Shown here: positions 6,752-14,927 of the stretch, piece by piece | How the letters are laid out: each line of letters opens with the position of its first letter | Position numbering within the stretch: the first letter of the stretch is position 1 | DNA from: Lawsonibacter sp. | Lineage (GTDB): Bacteria; Bacillota; Clostridia; Oscillospirales; Oscillospiraceae | Length of the DNA stretch: 18,757 nucleotides | Reading direction: 5' to 3' | NCBI GenBank assembly: GCA_022798855.1 | Contig: JAAWNI010000012.1 | Location: forward strand, 1-18,757 | Position numbers and translations under genes: made by a program | Notes under the pieces: generated by a model | Told to the model about the DNA's origin: nothing | Seen by the model: the letters and a program-made list of their open reading frames with translations, nothing else | Databases searched by the model: none

Positions 6752-8491
6752 TTACCGCAGGGCCTGGGTGGCCTGCTGGTCGATCTGGTAGTTGAGCCCG
6801 TCGGTGGTGATGGCCACGCCGTACTGGTCCCGGGCGGCCTGGACGGACACCTTGCCCTCGACCACGTCCTTGAGGACCTTCTCCGCCGGGCGCTTCTTGG
6901 GGTCGCCGTAGCCGCCCGCGCCGGGGGTGGACACCCGGATCACGTCCCCTTTCTTCAAGGGGAGGCTGGTGGTCTTGTGGCCCATTTGGGTTACGGAGCC
7001 GTCCTGGACGGCCACCCGGTAGAAGGCGCCGGAGCTGCCCTCCTGGCCGCCGGCCAGGCCCCAGGGGTGGAACTTGTGGCGGTCGCCCAAGCCGGTGTAC
7101 AGCACCTCGTCCTGGAGGACCTCCAGCTCCCGCTCGATGCCCAGGCCGCCCCGCATCTCGCCGGCCCCGCCGGTGTCCATTTTCAGCTCGTACTTCCGGG
7201 CGAGGATCTTGGTGAACTCCATCTCGGTGGCCTCGATGGGCATGTTGGAGGTGTTGGTCATGTTCACCTGGACGCCGGACAGGCCGTCGGAGCTGCGGGA
7301 GGCCCCGCCGCCGCCGGCGATGACCTCGTGGAAGATAAAGACGCTGTCGGTGCCGATGGCCCCGTCGCCGGCCAGGATGGTGGTGGTGCAGGCCCCGTTG
7401 CCGGCGGTGACCACCGAGTCGGGGAATACGGGGGCCAGAGCGCCGAAGATGGCGTCGGGGATGCGCTGCTGGCAGTCGATCTGCGCGCCGATGGGGCTGG
7501 GCTCCTCCGGGTTGACGATGCAGCCCTTGGGGGCGATGATCTTGATGGCCCGGTTGATGCCCTCGTTGGCGGGGATGTCGTCGCCCATCAGGGCCTTGAC
7601 GGAGAAGAAGACCGCCGCCTTGGTGCAGGGGTAGGGGACGTTGATGGGGGCCTTGATCTGGCTGGCGGTTCCGGTGAAGTCCACTGTCAGATCGTCGCCG
7701 GCCACCGTCACCTTCACTTTGATGGGCAGGGGGTCGGGGTACTTGTCGCCGCAGCCGTCCACATAGTCGGTGTAGCAGTACTCCCCGTCGGGCAGGGTGG
7801 ACACCACCGCCCGGACCCGGCGCTCGGAGTAGGCCACCAGCTCCTCCATGCAGTCCAGCAGCACGTCGCTGTACCGCGCGTAGGCCTCCTGGATGCGCTG
7901 GATGCCGATGAGGTTGGCGGACATCTGGGCGGTGAGGTCGCCCTCACGCTCCTGGGGCACCCGGGTATTGTCCAGCAGCAGGTCCATGACGCTGGGGATG
8001 AGCCGGTCGTGCTCCCGGATGCGGATGACGGGGATGCGGATGCCCTCCTGGAAGAGACTGTCGGCGTCGCCGGAGGTGGAGCCGGGCACCTTGCCGCCGA
8101 TGTCGGAGTGGTGGGCGATGTTGGCGATCCAGCCCACCAGCTTCTCCCCGGCGAAGGCGGGGGCGGCGATGACGATGTCGGGCAGGTGGTTGCCGCCCCC
8201 GTGGTAGGGGTCGTTGGCGATGAACATGTCGCCGGGCTTCACGTTCTCCCGGCCGAATTTCTCATAGATGTTGGGCACCACGCTGAGCATGGAGCCCAGC
8301 AGGGCGGCCAGGCTCTCCACCTGGGCCACGCTGTTGCCGTCGGGGTCGATGACGGCGGTGCACACGTCCCGCCGCTCCTTCATGTTGGTGGAATAAGCGC
8401 TGCGCACGATAATGCCGTATGTCTCCTCCGCGATGGACATCAGCAGGTTGCGCACCACCTCTACAGTTACGGTATCAATCTTTTTTGCCAT
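6752..8491 (-). CDS. hyuB: Hydantoinase B / oxoprolinase family protein (HyuB)
   Basis: At 579 residues it has the usual HyuB length. This family pairs with HyuA to form ATP-dependent enzymes that hydrolyse hydantoins or 5-oxoproline; related pairs carboxylate acetone or acetophenone. Visible motifs include the N-terminal VRSAYSTNMKERRD, the metal-site-type NDPYHGGGNHLPDI (~residues 93-106), AHHSDIGGKVPGS, the GGGGASRSSDG segment, the TGGAGEMRGGLG segment, and the C-terminal glycine-rich STPGAGGYGDPKKR. The start ATG lies one base after the hyuA stop, with GAGGTGA as ribosome site inside the hyuA end, so the two are translationally coupled and presumably form a complex. No signal peptide is present, so it is cytoplasmic. 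Family membership is sure; the substrate is not, since members are widely mis-labelled N-methylhydantoinase. Its place in a fructosamine cluster is the notable point. Confidence 0.93.
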   Translation of the reverse strand: MAKKIDTVTVEVVRNLLMSIAEETYGIIVRSAYSTNMKERRDVCTAVIDPDGNSVAQVESLAALLGSMLSVVPNIYEKFGRENVKPGDMFIANDPYHGGGNHLPDIVIAAPAFAGEKLVGWIANIAHHSDIGGKVPGSTSGDADSLFQEGIRIPVIRIREHDRLIPSVMDLLLDNTRVPQEREGDLTAQMSANLIGIQRIQEAYARYSDVLLDCMEELVAYSERRVRAVVSTLPDGEYCYTDYVDGCGDKYPDPLPIKVKVTVAGDDLTVDFTGTASQIKAPINVPYPCTKAAVFFSVKALMGDDIPANEGINRAIKIIAPKGCIVNPEEPSPIGAQIDCQQRIPDAIFGALAPVFPDSVVTAGNGACTTTILAGDGAIGTDSVFIFHEVIAGGGGASRSSDGLSGVQVNMTNTSNMPIEATEMEFTKILARKYELKMDTGGAGEMRGGLGIERELEVLQDEVLYTGLGDRHKFHPWGLAGGQEGSSGAFYRVAVQDGSVTQMGHKTTSLPLKKGDVIRVSTPGAGGYGDPKKRPAEKVLKDVVEGKVSVQAARDQYGVAITTDGLNYQIDQQATQALR

Positions 8492-8492
8492 C

Positions 8493-10556
8493 TCACTTCA
8501 CCTCATCGTCATGGATCTTCAGGTTGTGGTAGCCGTCCACGTGGATGGTCCAGCCCTGGGGGACCACCAGCGTGGTATCCATCTGCTCGCAGATGCAGGG
8601 GCCGGGGATGGACTGGCCGGGGAGGAAGCTGTCCCGCTGGTAGACGGGGGCGGCTACATAGTCCTCCCGCCCCTGGAAGAGGACCTGGCGGACCTCGATG
8701 GGCTCGGGAATGGGGGCCTCGGGGTGGAGCTGGGCGGGCTGGAGGTCGGGCTTGTCGATGATGCCGATGGCGGATACCCGATAGCTGACGAACTGGACCA
8801 CGGCCTCCTCCTTGCAGTAGCCGTAGCTGCGCTTGTGCTCGGCGTGGAAGTCGCTCAAAGCCTGGGCCAGGGCAGCCCCGTCCATCTCGCCGGCGGGCAC
8901 GGGGATGCAGATCTCAAAGTTCTGCCGCTGATAGCGCATATCCACAAAGTACTGGAAGACCCGGCGTCCAGCGGGCACGCCCTCCTTGTCCAGCAGGGCG
9001 GTTCCCTGCTCCACCATGTTTTTAAACTGCTGGTTGATGGCCTCCAGATTTTCCTCCTTGCCGTCCATCACCTGGGTGCGGGACAGGTCGAACTTGGTGT
9101 CGGCCAGCAGCAGGCCCAGGGAGCACAGGGTGCCGGGGTGGGGCGGGATGAGCACGTCCTTCATGCCCAGCTCCTTGGCCACCTCGCAGGCGTGGAGGGG
9201 GCCGGCGCCGCCGAAGGCCATCAGGCTGAACTCCCGGACGTCGTAGCCCTTCTCCACCGACACGCTGCGGATGGCCCGGACCATGTTGGAGTTGACCACA
9301 GTGATGATGCCGTTGGCCGCCCGGTCCAGGTCCAGGTCGGACTTGCCGCAGATCTTCTCCCGGATGGCCTTTTTGGCCAGCTCGATGTCCACGTCCATGC
9401 GGCCGCCCAGGATCTTTTTGGAGTTCAGCTTGCCCAGGACGATGTTGGCGTCGGTGACGCAGGGGTCCTCGCCGCCCCGCATGTAGCAGGCGGGGCCGGG
9501 GTCCGCGCCGGCGCTCTTGGGGCCCACCTTCAGCGCGCCGCCGTCGTCGATCTTGGCGATGGAGCCGCCGCCGGCGCCGATGGTGATGATGTTGATCATG
9601 GGGATGCGGGCGGGGTAGCCCTCCACCTCACGCTCGTTGGACACCTGGGGGGTGTAGTTCTCGATGAGGGAGATGTCGGCGCTGGTGCCGCCCATGTCAA
9701 AGGTGATGATCTTGTCGGCTTCGCACTGGCGGCCGATGAAGGCGGCGGCGATGACGCCGGCGGAGGGGCCGGACAGGGCGGTCTTGATGGGGCAGTCGAT
9801 GGTCTCCTTGATGGAGATGATGGAGCCGTTGGACTGGGTCACATAGGGCTCCGCCTGGATGCCGATGTCTCGGATGGAGTCCCGGAAGTGGTTGACGTAC
9901 TTCTCCATGACGGGGCCCAGGTAGCTGTTCATCACGGTGGTGCTCATCCGGCTGAACTCCCGGAACTCGGGGGCCAGCTTGCTGGAGATGGTCACATAGG
10001 CCTCGGGGAACTCCTCCCGGATGATCTCCTCAATGCGCAGCTCGTGGACGGGGTTGATGAAGGAGAAGAGGGTGCATACCGCGATGGCGGCCACGCCCTG
10101 GGCCTTCAGCTCCCGCACCACCTGGCGGGTCTCCTCCTCGTCCAGGGGCGTCTCCACCGTGCCGTCGTAGCGGACGCGCTCGGTGACGGTGCGGTTCAGG
10201 CCGGAGGGGACCAGGGGGTAGGGCTTTTGGGCCTGGAGGTTGTACAGGGAGGGGCGGCGCTGGGTGCCGATCTCCATCAGGTCCTTAAAGCCCTTGGTGG
10301 TAATCAGCCCCAGGCGGCAGCCCTTCTTCTCGATCAGGGCGTTGGTGCCCACCGTGGTGCCGTGGGCCAGATAGCTGACCTGCTCCGGTCCGGCCTGCTT
10401 CAGGGCCAGGACGTCCCGCACGCCCTTGACGATGGCCCGGGAGGGGTCCGCGGGGGTGGAGCTGTCCTTATAGTTGAACAGCTCGCCAGTCTCCTGGTTA
10501 AAGACGGAGAAGTCGGTAAAGGTACCGCCCACGTCCACACCAATCATGTAAGCCAT
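8493..10556 (-). CDS. hyuA: Hydantoinase A / oxoprolinase family ATP-binding subunit (HyuA)
   Basis: At 687 residues it is a full-length HyuA. It has the ASKHA-type ATP fold: the first phosphate loop GVDVGGTFTDF (residues 6-16), the family motif AHGTTVGTNALIEKKG, the second phosphate loop ITFDMGGTSADISLI in the middle, then GAGGGSIAKIDDGG, GPKSAGADPGPACY and FGGAGPLHACEVA. In this family HyuA activates the ring carbonyl by ATP-dependent phosphorylation and HyuB completes hydrolysis. The ATG at 10554-10556 has GAGGTGA eight bases upstream. A strong promoter and a palindrome lie in the 146-base gap behind the frlC-like gene, so hyuAB can be expressed apart from the transporter genes. The sequence resembles N-methylhydantoinase A and acetone-carboxylase-like members equally to my eye, so the substrate stays open. 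Confidence 0.93.
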   Translation of the reverse strand: MAYMIGVDVGGTFTDFSVFNQETGELFNYKDSSTPADPSRAIVKGVRDVLALKQAGPEQVSYLAHGTTVGTNALIEKKGCRLGLITTKGFKDLMEIGTQRRPSLYNLQAQKPYPLVPSGLNRTVTERVRYDGTVETPLDEEETRQVVRELKAQGVAAIAVCTLFSFINPVHELRIEEIIREEFPEAYVTISSKLAPEFREFSRMSTTVMNSYLGPVMEKYVNHFRDSIRDIGIQAEPYVTQSNGSIISIKETIDCPIKTALSGPSAGVIAAAFIGRQCEADKIITFDMGGTSADISLIENYTPQVSNEREVEGYPARIPMINIITIGAGGGSIAKIDDGGALKVGPKSAGADPGPACYMRGGEDPCVTDANIVLGKLNSKKILGGRMDVDIELAKKAIREKICGKSDLDLDRAANGIITVVNSNMVRAIRSVSVEKGYDVREFSLMAFGGAGPLHACEVAKELGMKDVLIPPHPGTLCSLGLLLADTKFDLSRTQVMDGKEENLEAINQQFKNMVEQGTALLDKEGVPAGRRVFQYFVDMRYQRQNFEICIPVPAGEMDGAALAQALSDFHAEHKRSYGYCKEEAVVQFVSYRVSAIGIIDKPDLQPAQLHPEAPIPEPIEVRQVLFQGREDYVAAPVYQRDSFLPGQSIPGPCICEQMDTTLVVPQGWTIHVDGYHNLKIHDDEVK

Positions 10557-10638
10557 ACAATTTTCACCTCGTTTTGTTAGTTCGCGCGGCCTTTCCTCTT
10601 TTGGGAAAAGGGCGCTGGGCTCCCGATCGACATTATAT

Positions 10639-10693
10639 CGTTATATAACGTCTTGCTATGAGATAAGATACTCCTTTTTAAAACTCCTGTCAA
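10639..10693 (-). promoter_or_regulatory. hyuA promoter with downstream palindromic operator candidate
   Basis: On the minus strand a perfect TTGACA (10688-10693) and TATCTT (10665-10670) are spaced by 17 bases. About 15 bases downstream of the -10 is the perfect 12-bp palindrome CGTTATATAACG (10639-10650), well placed for a repressor. It shares the GTTATA core with the other candidate operators in the window. The -35 box lies only ~10 bases after the frlC-like stop codon. Confidence 0.72.
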
Positions 10694-10702
10694 GCCCCAA
10701 TT

Positions 10703-11533
10703 TCACAAAATATTGTGGGACTCCAGCCAGACGATATTTTGCCGGTCCGCCGCCCGAGGGTCCTGGCGGTAAGCGGCGTCGTTGCACTCAAAGGCGTACA
10801 TCCCCCGATAGCCGGCCTCCTCCAGCCGGGCGATGCAGCCGTCCACAGGCAGATCTCCGTCCCCCAGGGCCATGTGGATGTTGGGGTGGGAGTCGTGGAG
10901 ATGGACGTGGCCCAGGGCGGGCCCGTGGGCCAGATACCGGGACAGGTTCTGGCCCATATAGGCCATCTGGCCGATGTCCAGCATGGGGAAGGCGCTGTCC
11001 GGAGGGAGCCGCTTCAACATCTCCCGCTGCTGCTCCGGGGTGTTCAGGATGTTGGAGGACAGGGGGGTCAGCGTCTCCAGGGCCAGGCGGACGCCGTGGG
11101 CCTGGGCGTACCGGGCCAGCTGTTCCAGGCTGTCCGCCGACCGCTCCCAGGCCTCCTCCCGGGGGCGGTTGAAGTAGCCGCAGCCGGCGGTGACCAGCAC
11201 CAGGGGGGCCTCCAGCAGGGCGGCGGCCTGGATGGCCCGCTGGAAAGTCTGGATGCTGTACCGGCGCAGGGCCTCCTCCTCCGCGGCCAGGTTGACGGGG
11301 TAAGTGCACTGTTCCGGGGTGACGCAGCACACCCGAAGCCCCCGATCCCGGAGCTGGCGGCGGATGGCACGCAGCTCCCGGTCGGAGATCAGGTCAAGGC
11401 ACAGGTGGGGGGCGGCGGCCCACAGCTCTACGGTGGAAACCTCCAGCTCCACCGCCGTATCCAGAAAGTAGTCCAGGGGGTAGCGGAAATAGTGGTAGCT
11501 GCCCAGGGCGATTCGATTCCGGTCCACCCTCAT
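10703..11533 (-). CDS. frlC: Sugar-phosphate isomerase/epimerase-like TIM-barrel protein (FrlC-like)
   Basis: At 276 residues it has the same length as E. coli FrlC, the fructoselysine/psicoselysine 3-epimerase, and matches it in several stretches: VELWAAAPH, VTPEQCTYPVNLAAEEEALRR and LETLTPLSSNILNT. The AP-endonuclease-2-type TIM barrel normally binds one divalent metal. Candidate ligands here are Glu153 (ALETLTP), Asp186 (MLDIG), His211 (HVHLHDS) and Glu249 (AFECND). The likely role is interconversion of the fructose and psicose forms of a glycated amine, widening the substrate range of the kinase. The ATG overlaps the kinase stop in an ATGA junction, with GAGGG as ribosome site, so the two are translationally coupled. 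The product acts in the cytoplasm. Sub-family resemblance to FrlC is good; the exact substrate is inferred from context. Confidence 0.83.
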   Translation of the reverse strand: MRVDRNRIALGSYHYFRYPLDYFLDTAVELEVSTVELWAAAPHLCLDLISDRELRAIRRQLRDRGLRVCCVTPEQCTYPVNLAAEEEALRRYSIQTFQRAIQAAALLEAPLVLVTAGCGYFNRPREEAWERSADSLEQLARYAQAHGVRLALETLTPLSSNILNTPEQQREMLKRLPPDSAFPMLDIGQMAYMGQNLSRYLAHGPALGHVHLHDSHPNIHMALGDGDLPVDGCIARLEEAGYRGMYAFECNDAAYRQDPRAADRQNIVWLESHNIL

Positions 11534-12435
11534 TGGATTCCCTCGTACATCCGGGGGCGCAGCTCCTCCGGCACAGGGACGCCGCAGCCGAAGGCCCCGT
11601 GGACCAGACAGTTCCGGGCGGAGAAGGCGGCGGCCTTGTCCAGGGCCTGGGGCAGGGCGTTGGAGCGGAAGCTCTCCCAGCTCCAGGCGTTCCGCCCCTC
11701 CCGCTCCAGGGCCTGGAGGAGGGAGGTCAGCATGGCGGTGGCGAAGCTGTCCCCCGCCCCCATGGTGTCCACCGGCTCTACCAGATGGGGGCTCTGCTCA
11801 TAGAAGCGGCTGCCGTCGAAGACAGTGGCCCCTTTGCTGCCCCGGGTGGCGGTGACCACGCCGCAGCCCTTCTCGTGGAGGCGGCGGCACAGGTCCTGGG
11901 TCTGAACGTCGTCCAGGCCGCTGCATGAGAGGAAGGCGAAGTCGATATAGGGGCACACCCGCTCCACCCGGTCCTCCTCGTTCCAGCGGTAGGAGAAGTC
12001 GTAGCTGACAAAGGGGGGGAGCTGGCTCAGCTGGGGGAGGAGGGAGTCGACAAAGCCGTTGTTGGTGGTGTGGACCAGGTCGAAGCCGGCGATGTAGTCC
12101 AGGTCGGCCTGGTCCAGGTATATGGGGTGCTCCTGGAGGACGCCGCCCCGGTTGCTGCCCATAAAGACCCGGTCCCCCTCCACCAGGGTGACCCGGGCGA
12201 AGCCGTTCTCCCCGGGGTAGCTGCGGCAGTGGGAGCGGCCGACCCCCTTTTCGTCCAGCGTGCTCTGCACGTGGCGGGCCACGGCGTCCCCACCGAAAAC
12301 ACCCATAAAATCCGCCTGTGCCCCCAGCTGGCCGGCGTAAACCGCGAAGTTCACCGCCTGGCCGCCGGGATACATGGTCCCGGTGTGCAGATAGACGTCG
12401 CAGACGTTGTCACCCAGGCCCAAAACCTTTACCAT
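11530..12435 (-). CDS. frlD: PfkB-family fructosamine kinase (FrlD-like)
   Basis: The 301-residue protein is a ribokinase/PfkB sugar kinase. It opens with GLGDNVCDVY (substrate-binding Asp9/Asn10 region) and PGGQAVNFAVYAG (23-35), and carries the C-terminal PfkB signature DTMGAGDSF at 223-231, with Asp229 as catalytic base. The segment SYDFSYRW...CPYIDFAFLS closely follows E. coli FrlD, which phosphorylates fructoselysine at C6. It is about 40 residues longer than E. coli FrlD, mainly a loop near 240-260 and an extended C-terminus. The ribosome site AGGAGGT is eight bases before the ATG. The gene follows dctP after a gap holding a hairpin with a U-tract and overlaps the epimerase gene by four bases. 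Its product would feed the SIS-domain deglycase. A kinase for another ketosamine or sugar cannot be excluded. Confidence 0.85.
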   Translation of the reverse strand: MVKVLGLGDNVCDVYLHTGTMYPGGQAVNFAVYAGQLGAQADFMGVFGGDAVARHVQSTLDEKGVGRSHCRSYPGENGFARVTLVEGDRVFMGSNRGGVLQEHPIYLDQADLDYIAGFDLVHTTNNGFVDSLLPQLSQLPPFVSYDFSYRWNEEDRVERVCPYIDFAFLSCSGLDDVQTQDLCRRLHEKGCGVVTATRGSKGATVFDGSRFYEQSPHLVEPVDTMGAGDSFATAMLTSLLQALEREGRNAWSWESFRSNALPQALDKAAAFSARNCLVHGAFGCGVPVPEELRPRMYEGIQ

Positions 12436-12450
12436 TGTGTGGCACCTCCT

Positions 12451-12517
12451 GAAAAATGGCCGCCAACCAGGCGTTGGCTCAGACTTCTAGCTGCTCCGAA
12501 GCCTGATTGGCGGCTAT
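12451..12517 (-). terminator. Attenuator-like stem-loop between dctP and the kinase gene
   Basis: On the minus strand a 17-bp stem (12501-12517 with 12456-12472; one mismatch, one G-U pair) encloses a 28-base loop. It is followed directly by ATTTTTC and then, one base later, the kinase ribosome site AGGAGG. It may partly terminate dctQMP transcripts or act as an mRNA processing or stabilising stem. Confidence 0.6.
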
Positions 12518-12541
12518 TTAGAACAATAGTGTTAACTTATG

Positions 12542-13612
12542 TCAGCCGTTGAACTGGCGGGTCTGGTCATACAGGTCGGCGGTGTCGAAGAAGCCCTCGG
12601 CCTGGAGGTCCTTGCCCAGAGGGGCGGCGGCGTCGATGAAGGCCTGGCGGTCGATGTCGCAGAAGGTGACTCCGCCCTCGTTGATCAGGAACTCCTTGTC
12701 CTCCTCCCACTTGGCGGCGATGTTGGCGGTGTGGCGCTCGGCGGCCTTGGCGGCGCAGTCCTCGATGATGGCCTGGTCCTCGGCGCTCAGGCTGTTCCAG
12801 AACTGGGTGGAGAAGCAGATCTGCTCCACGGGGTAGGCGTAGTCCACATCGGCCACGTACTTGGCGGACTCATACAGTCCGGCGGAGCGGTAGGAGTCCT
12901 TGGAGCACTCGCCGCCGTCCACCACGCCCTGCATCAGGGCGAAGGGGTACTCGGACCAGGCCACAACCACAGGGGTGGCGCCCATGGCCTTCGCGTTCTT
13001 CTCAAAGATGGGCAGGTTGGGGATGCGGTACTTCATGCCCACCATGTCGGCGGGGGACTTCAGCTCCCGGTTGGCGAAGAAGATGCGGGGGTTCTTCTGG
13101 CACTCGAAGTTGATGACGTGCAGGCCCTGGCTGTCCAGCTTCTCCCACACGGGGGCGGCCACGTCGGACTTCAAATAGGCGATCATGTTGTCATAGGAGT
13201 CGAAGGCGAAGGCCATGGACAGGATGTTCAGGTCGGGGGCGTAGGTGGCCAGGGTGTCCAGGGCGCACATCATGCCCTCCTGAAGGCCCACCTGGAGGTT
13301 CTCCAGCATGGTGCCCTCGTTGCCCAGCTGCTCGGCGGGGTAGAACTCGAAGTTGTACCGGCCGCCCAGGGCCTCGTTGCACAGGTCGCAGAAGTACTGG
13401 CAGGTCTCAGGGGCGGGCTCGCCGATGGCGCCGGAGTTGCCGAACTTTACGGTGATGGCGTTGGCGGACGGGGGCGTCTGCTGCTGAGAGCCGGAGTTGG
13501 AGCCGTTGTTGGACTGGCCGCCGTTGTTGGGGGTGTTGTTCTGGCCGCCGCAGGCGGACAGGACCCCCAGGCACATCACAAGAGCAAGGGACAGGGATAC
13601 AAGTTTTTTCAT
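12542..13612 (-). CDS. dctP: TRAP transporter substrate-binding lipoprotein (DctP family)
   Basis: The 356-residue protein starts with a lipoprotein signal peptide (MKKLVSLSLALVMCLGVLSAC); the lipobox LSAC puts the lipidated Cys at 21. A Asn/Gly/Ser/Gln-rich linker (about 22-50) follows, then the DctP fold from ITVKFGNSG onward. The segment around MVGMKYRIPNLPIFEKNAKAMGATPVV carries the conserved Arg (Arg196) that in this family usually clamps the substrate carboxylate. The later SEYPFALMQGVVDGGE is also typical. It would capture the substrate outside the membrane and hand it to DctQM. The ribosome site AAGGAGG is seven bases before the ATG, and the gene follows dctM by 19 bases. Carboxylate binding fits an amino-acid-derived Amadori compound, but the ligand is unknown. 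Confidence 0.93.
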   Translation of the reverse strand: MKKLVSLSLALVMCLGVLSACGGQNNTPNNGGQSNNGSNSGSQQQTPPSANAITVKFGNSGAIGEPAPETCQYFCDLCNEALGGRYNFEFYPAEQLGNEGTMLENLQVGLQEGMMCALDTLATYAPDLNILSMAFAFDSYDNMIAYLKSDVAAPVWEKLDSQGLHVINFECQKNPRIFFANRELKSPADMVGMKYRIPNLPIFEKNAKAMGATPVVVAWSEYPFALMQGVVDGGECSKDSYRSAGLYESAKYVADVDYAYPVEQICFSTQFWNSLSAEDQAIIEDCAAKAAERHTANIAAKWEEDKEFLINEGGVTFCDIDRQAFIDAAAPLGKDLQAEGFFDTADLYDQTRQFNG

Positions 13613-13631
13613 AAAATTTCCTCCTTTTTAT

Positions 13632-14927
13632 TTAGGCCGCGCCGAGAAGGCGGGGCAGCCACATGGTCAGGGGCTCCCAGAAGGTCACCAGCATCAGGGT
13701 GGCGAACATGGGGATCAGGAACTGGACGGTGTATTTCAAGGCGGACTCGAAATTGTTGCCGGTGGCCTTGGCGGTGACGAACAGGGCGGGGGCCATGGGC
13801 GGGGTGATCAGGCCCAGGGTCACGTTCAGCACAGCCATCACGCCCATCTGTATGTAGCTCATATTCAGGGCGTTGGCCAGGTTCATCAGCAGGGGGGCCA
13901 CCATAATCAGGATCTGCATGGAGCCGATGAAGCAGCCCAGGAACAGCAGCAGGGCGTTGAGCACCAGCAGGATGAGCACCTTGCTGCCCAGGCCCATGAG
14001 GAGGTTGGTCATCCAGCCGATCAGCCCGCTGGTGACGATGACCCAGTTGAAGATCAGGCCGGTGGCGCACAGGCACATGGACATGCCGGCGCTGACCAGG
14101 GTGTCCCGCAGGGCCTTGGTGAGCATCTTCATGTTGAAGCGCTTCAGGCAGATGGCCATGACCACGCAGTAGAGCGCGGCCACCACGGAGCACTCGGTGG
14201 GGGTGAAGACGCCGGTCATAATGCCCAGAACCAGGATGGCGGGGCCGCCCAGGGCGGGCAGGGCCTCCCAGGTGTACTTAAAGCGGTCGTGCCAGGAGGA
14301 TTTGGGGACGGTGGGGCACTTGATGCCCTGGGTCTTCACGGCGACGACCACCCAGACCATCATGGCCACGCCCATGAGGATGCCGGGCAGCATGCCCGCC
14401 TGGAACATGGCCAGGGTGGAGCACTGGCTGAGGAAGGCCCACACCACGAAGTTGATGGAGGGCGGGATGATGGGGCCGATGCCGGCGGAGGCGGCGGTGA
14501 CGGCCACGGAGAAGTTCCGGTCATAGCCCGCGTCGGACATGGCCTTTACCTCCATGGTGCCCAGCCCGCCGGCGTCGGCCAGGGCGGAGCCGGACATGCC
14601 GGCGAAGATCATGGAAGCCAAAATGTTGGCGTGGGCCAGGCCGCCGGTGAGGTGGCCGATCCATTTTTCCGCCATGGTGAAGATGCGGTCGGTCAGCCCG
14701 ACCTCATTCATAAAGCAGCCCACGAAGAGGAAGGCGGGCAGGGCCAGCATGTTGAAGTCGGCCAGGGCGTTGGCGGTGCGCTGGGCGAACATGACGAAGG
14801 ATTGGTGGTTGAAGACGATAAACTCAAAGCCGGAGGCCAGCATGGCGTAGGAGATAGGCACTTGCAGCAAGATCAGGGCCACAAAGGTGATGAAATATAT
14901 GGCCAGATAGGGGTCAAGATTAGTCAA
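13632..14927 (-). CDS. dctM: TRAP transporter large permease subunit (DctM family)
   Basis: The protein is a highly hydrophobic DctM with a dozen or so predicted membrane segments. Typical family stretches are LALPAFLFVGCFMNEVGLTDRIF, the MSGSALADAGGLGTMEVKAM segment, and GPIIPPSINFVVWAFLS near the middle. It forms the Na+-driven elevator-type channel with DctQ. I placed the start at a TTG (14925-14927), giving 431 residues: GGAGGGAGGG lies 7 bases upstream, the usual N-terminus of the family begins right there (TNLDPYLAIYFITFV), and the overlap with dctQ is then only 8 bases. An ATG at 14972 would add 15 Arg/Pro-rich residues and lacks a ribosome site, so I think it is less likely. Confidence 0.92.
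   Translation of the reverse strand: MTNLDPYLAIYFITFVALILLQVPISYAMLASGFEFIVFNHQSFVMFAQRTANALADFNMLALPAFLFVGCFMNEVGLTDRIFTMAEKWIGHLTGGLAHANILASMIFAGMSGSALADAGGLGTMEVKAMSDAGYDRNFSVAVTAASAGIGPIIPPSINFVVWAFLSQCSTLAMFQAGMLPGILMGVAMMVWVVVAVKTQGIKCPTVPKSSWHDRFKYTWEALPALGGPAILVLGIMTGVFTPTECSVVAALYCVVMAICLKRFNMKMLTKALRDTLVSAGMSMCLCATGLIFNWVIVTSGLIGWMTNLLMGLGSKVLILLVLNALLLFLGCFIGSMQILIMVAPLLMNLANALNMSYIQMGVMAVLNVTLGLITPPMAPALFVTAKATGNNFESALKYTVQFLIPMFATLMLVTFWEPLTMWLPRLLGAA

Noticed and set aside
6977..8761. 594-codon plus-strand frame opposite hyuB
   Set aside because: Same antisense shadow pattern; no domain, poor composition, no ribosome site.
8412..10580. 722-codon open frame on the plus strand, opposite hyuA
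   Set aside because: Its translation is Gly/Val/His/Asp-rich low-complexity, typical of the antisense of a high-GC gene, and hyuA has clear family motifs and a ribosome site.
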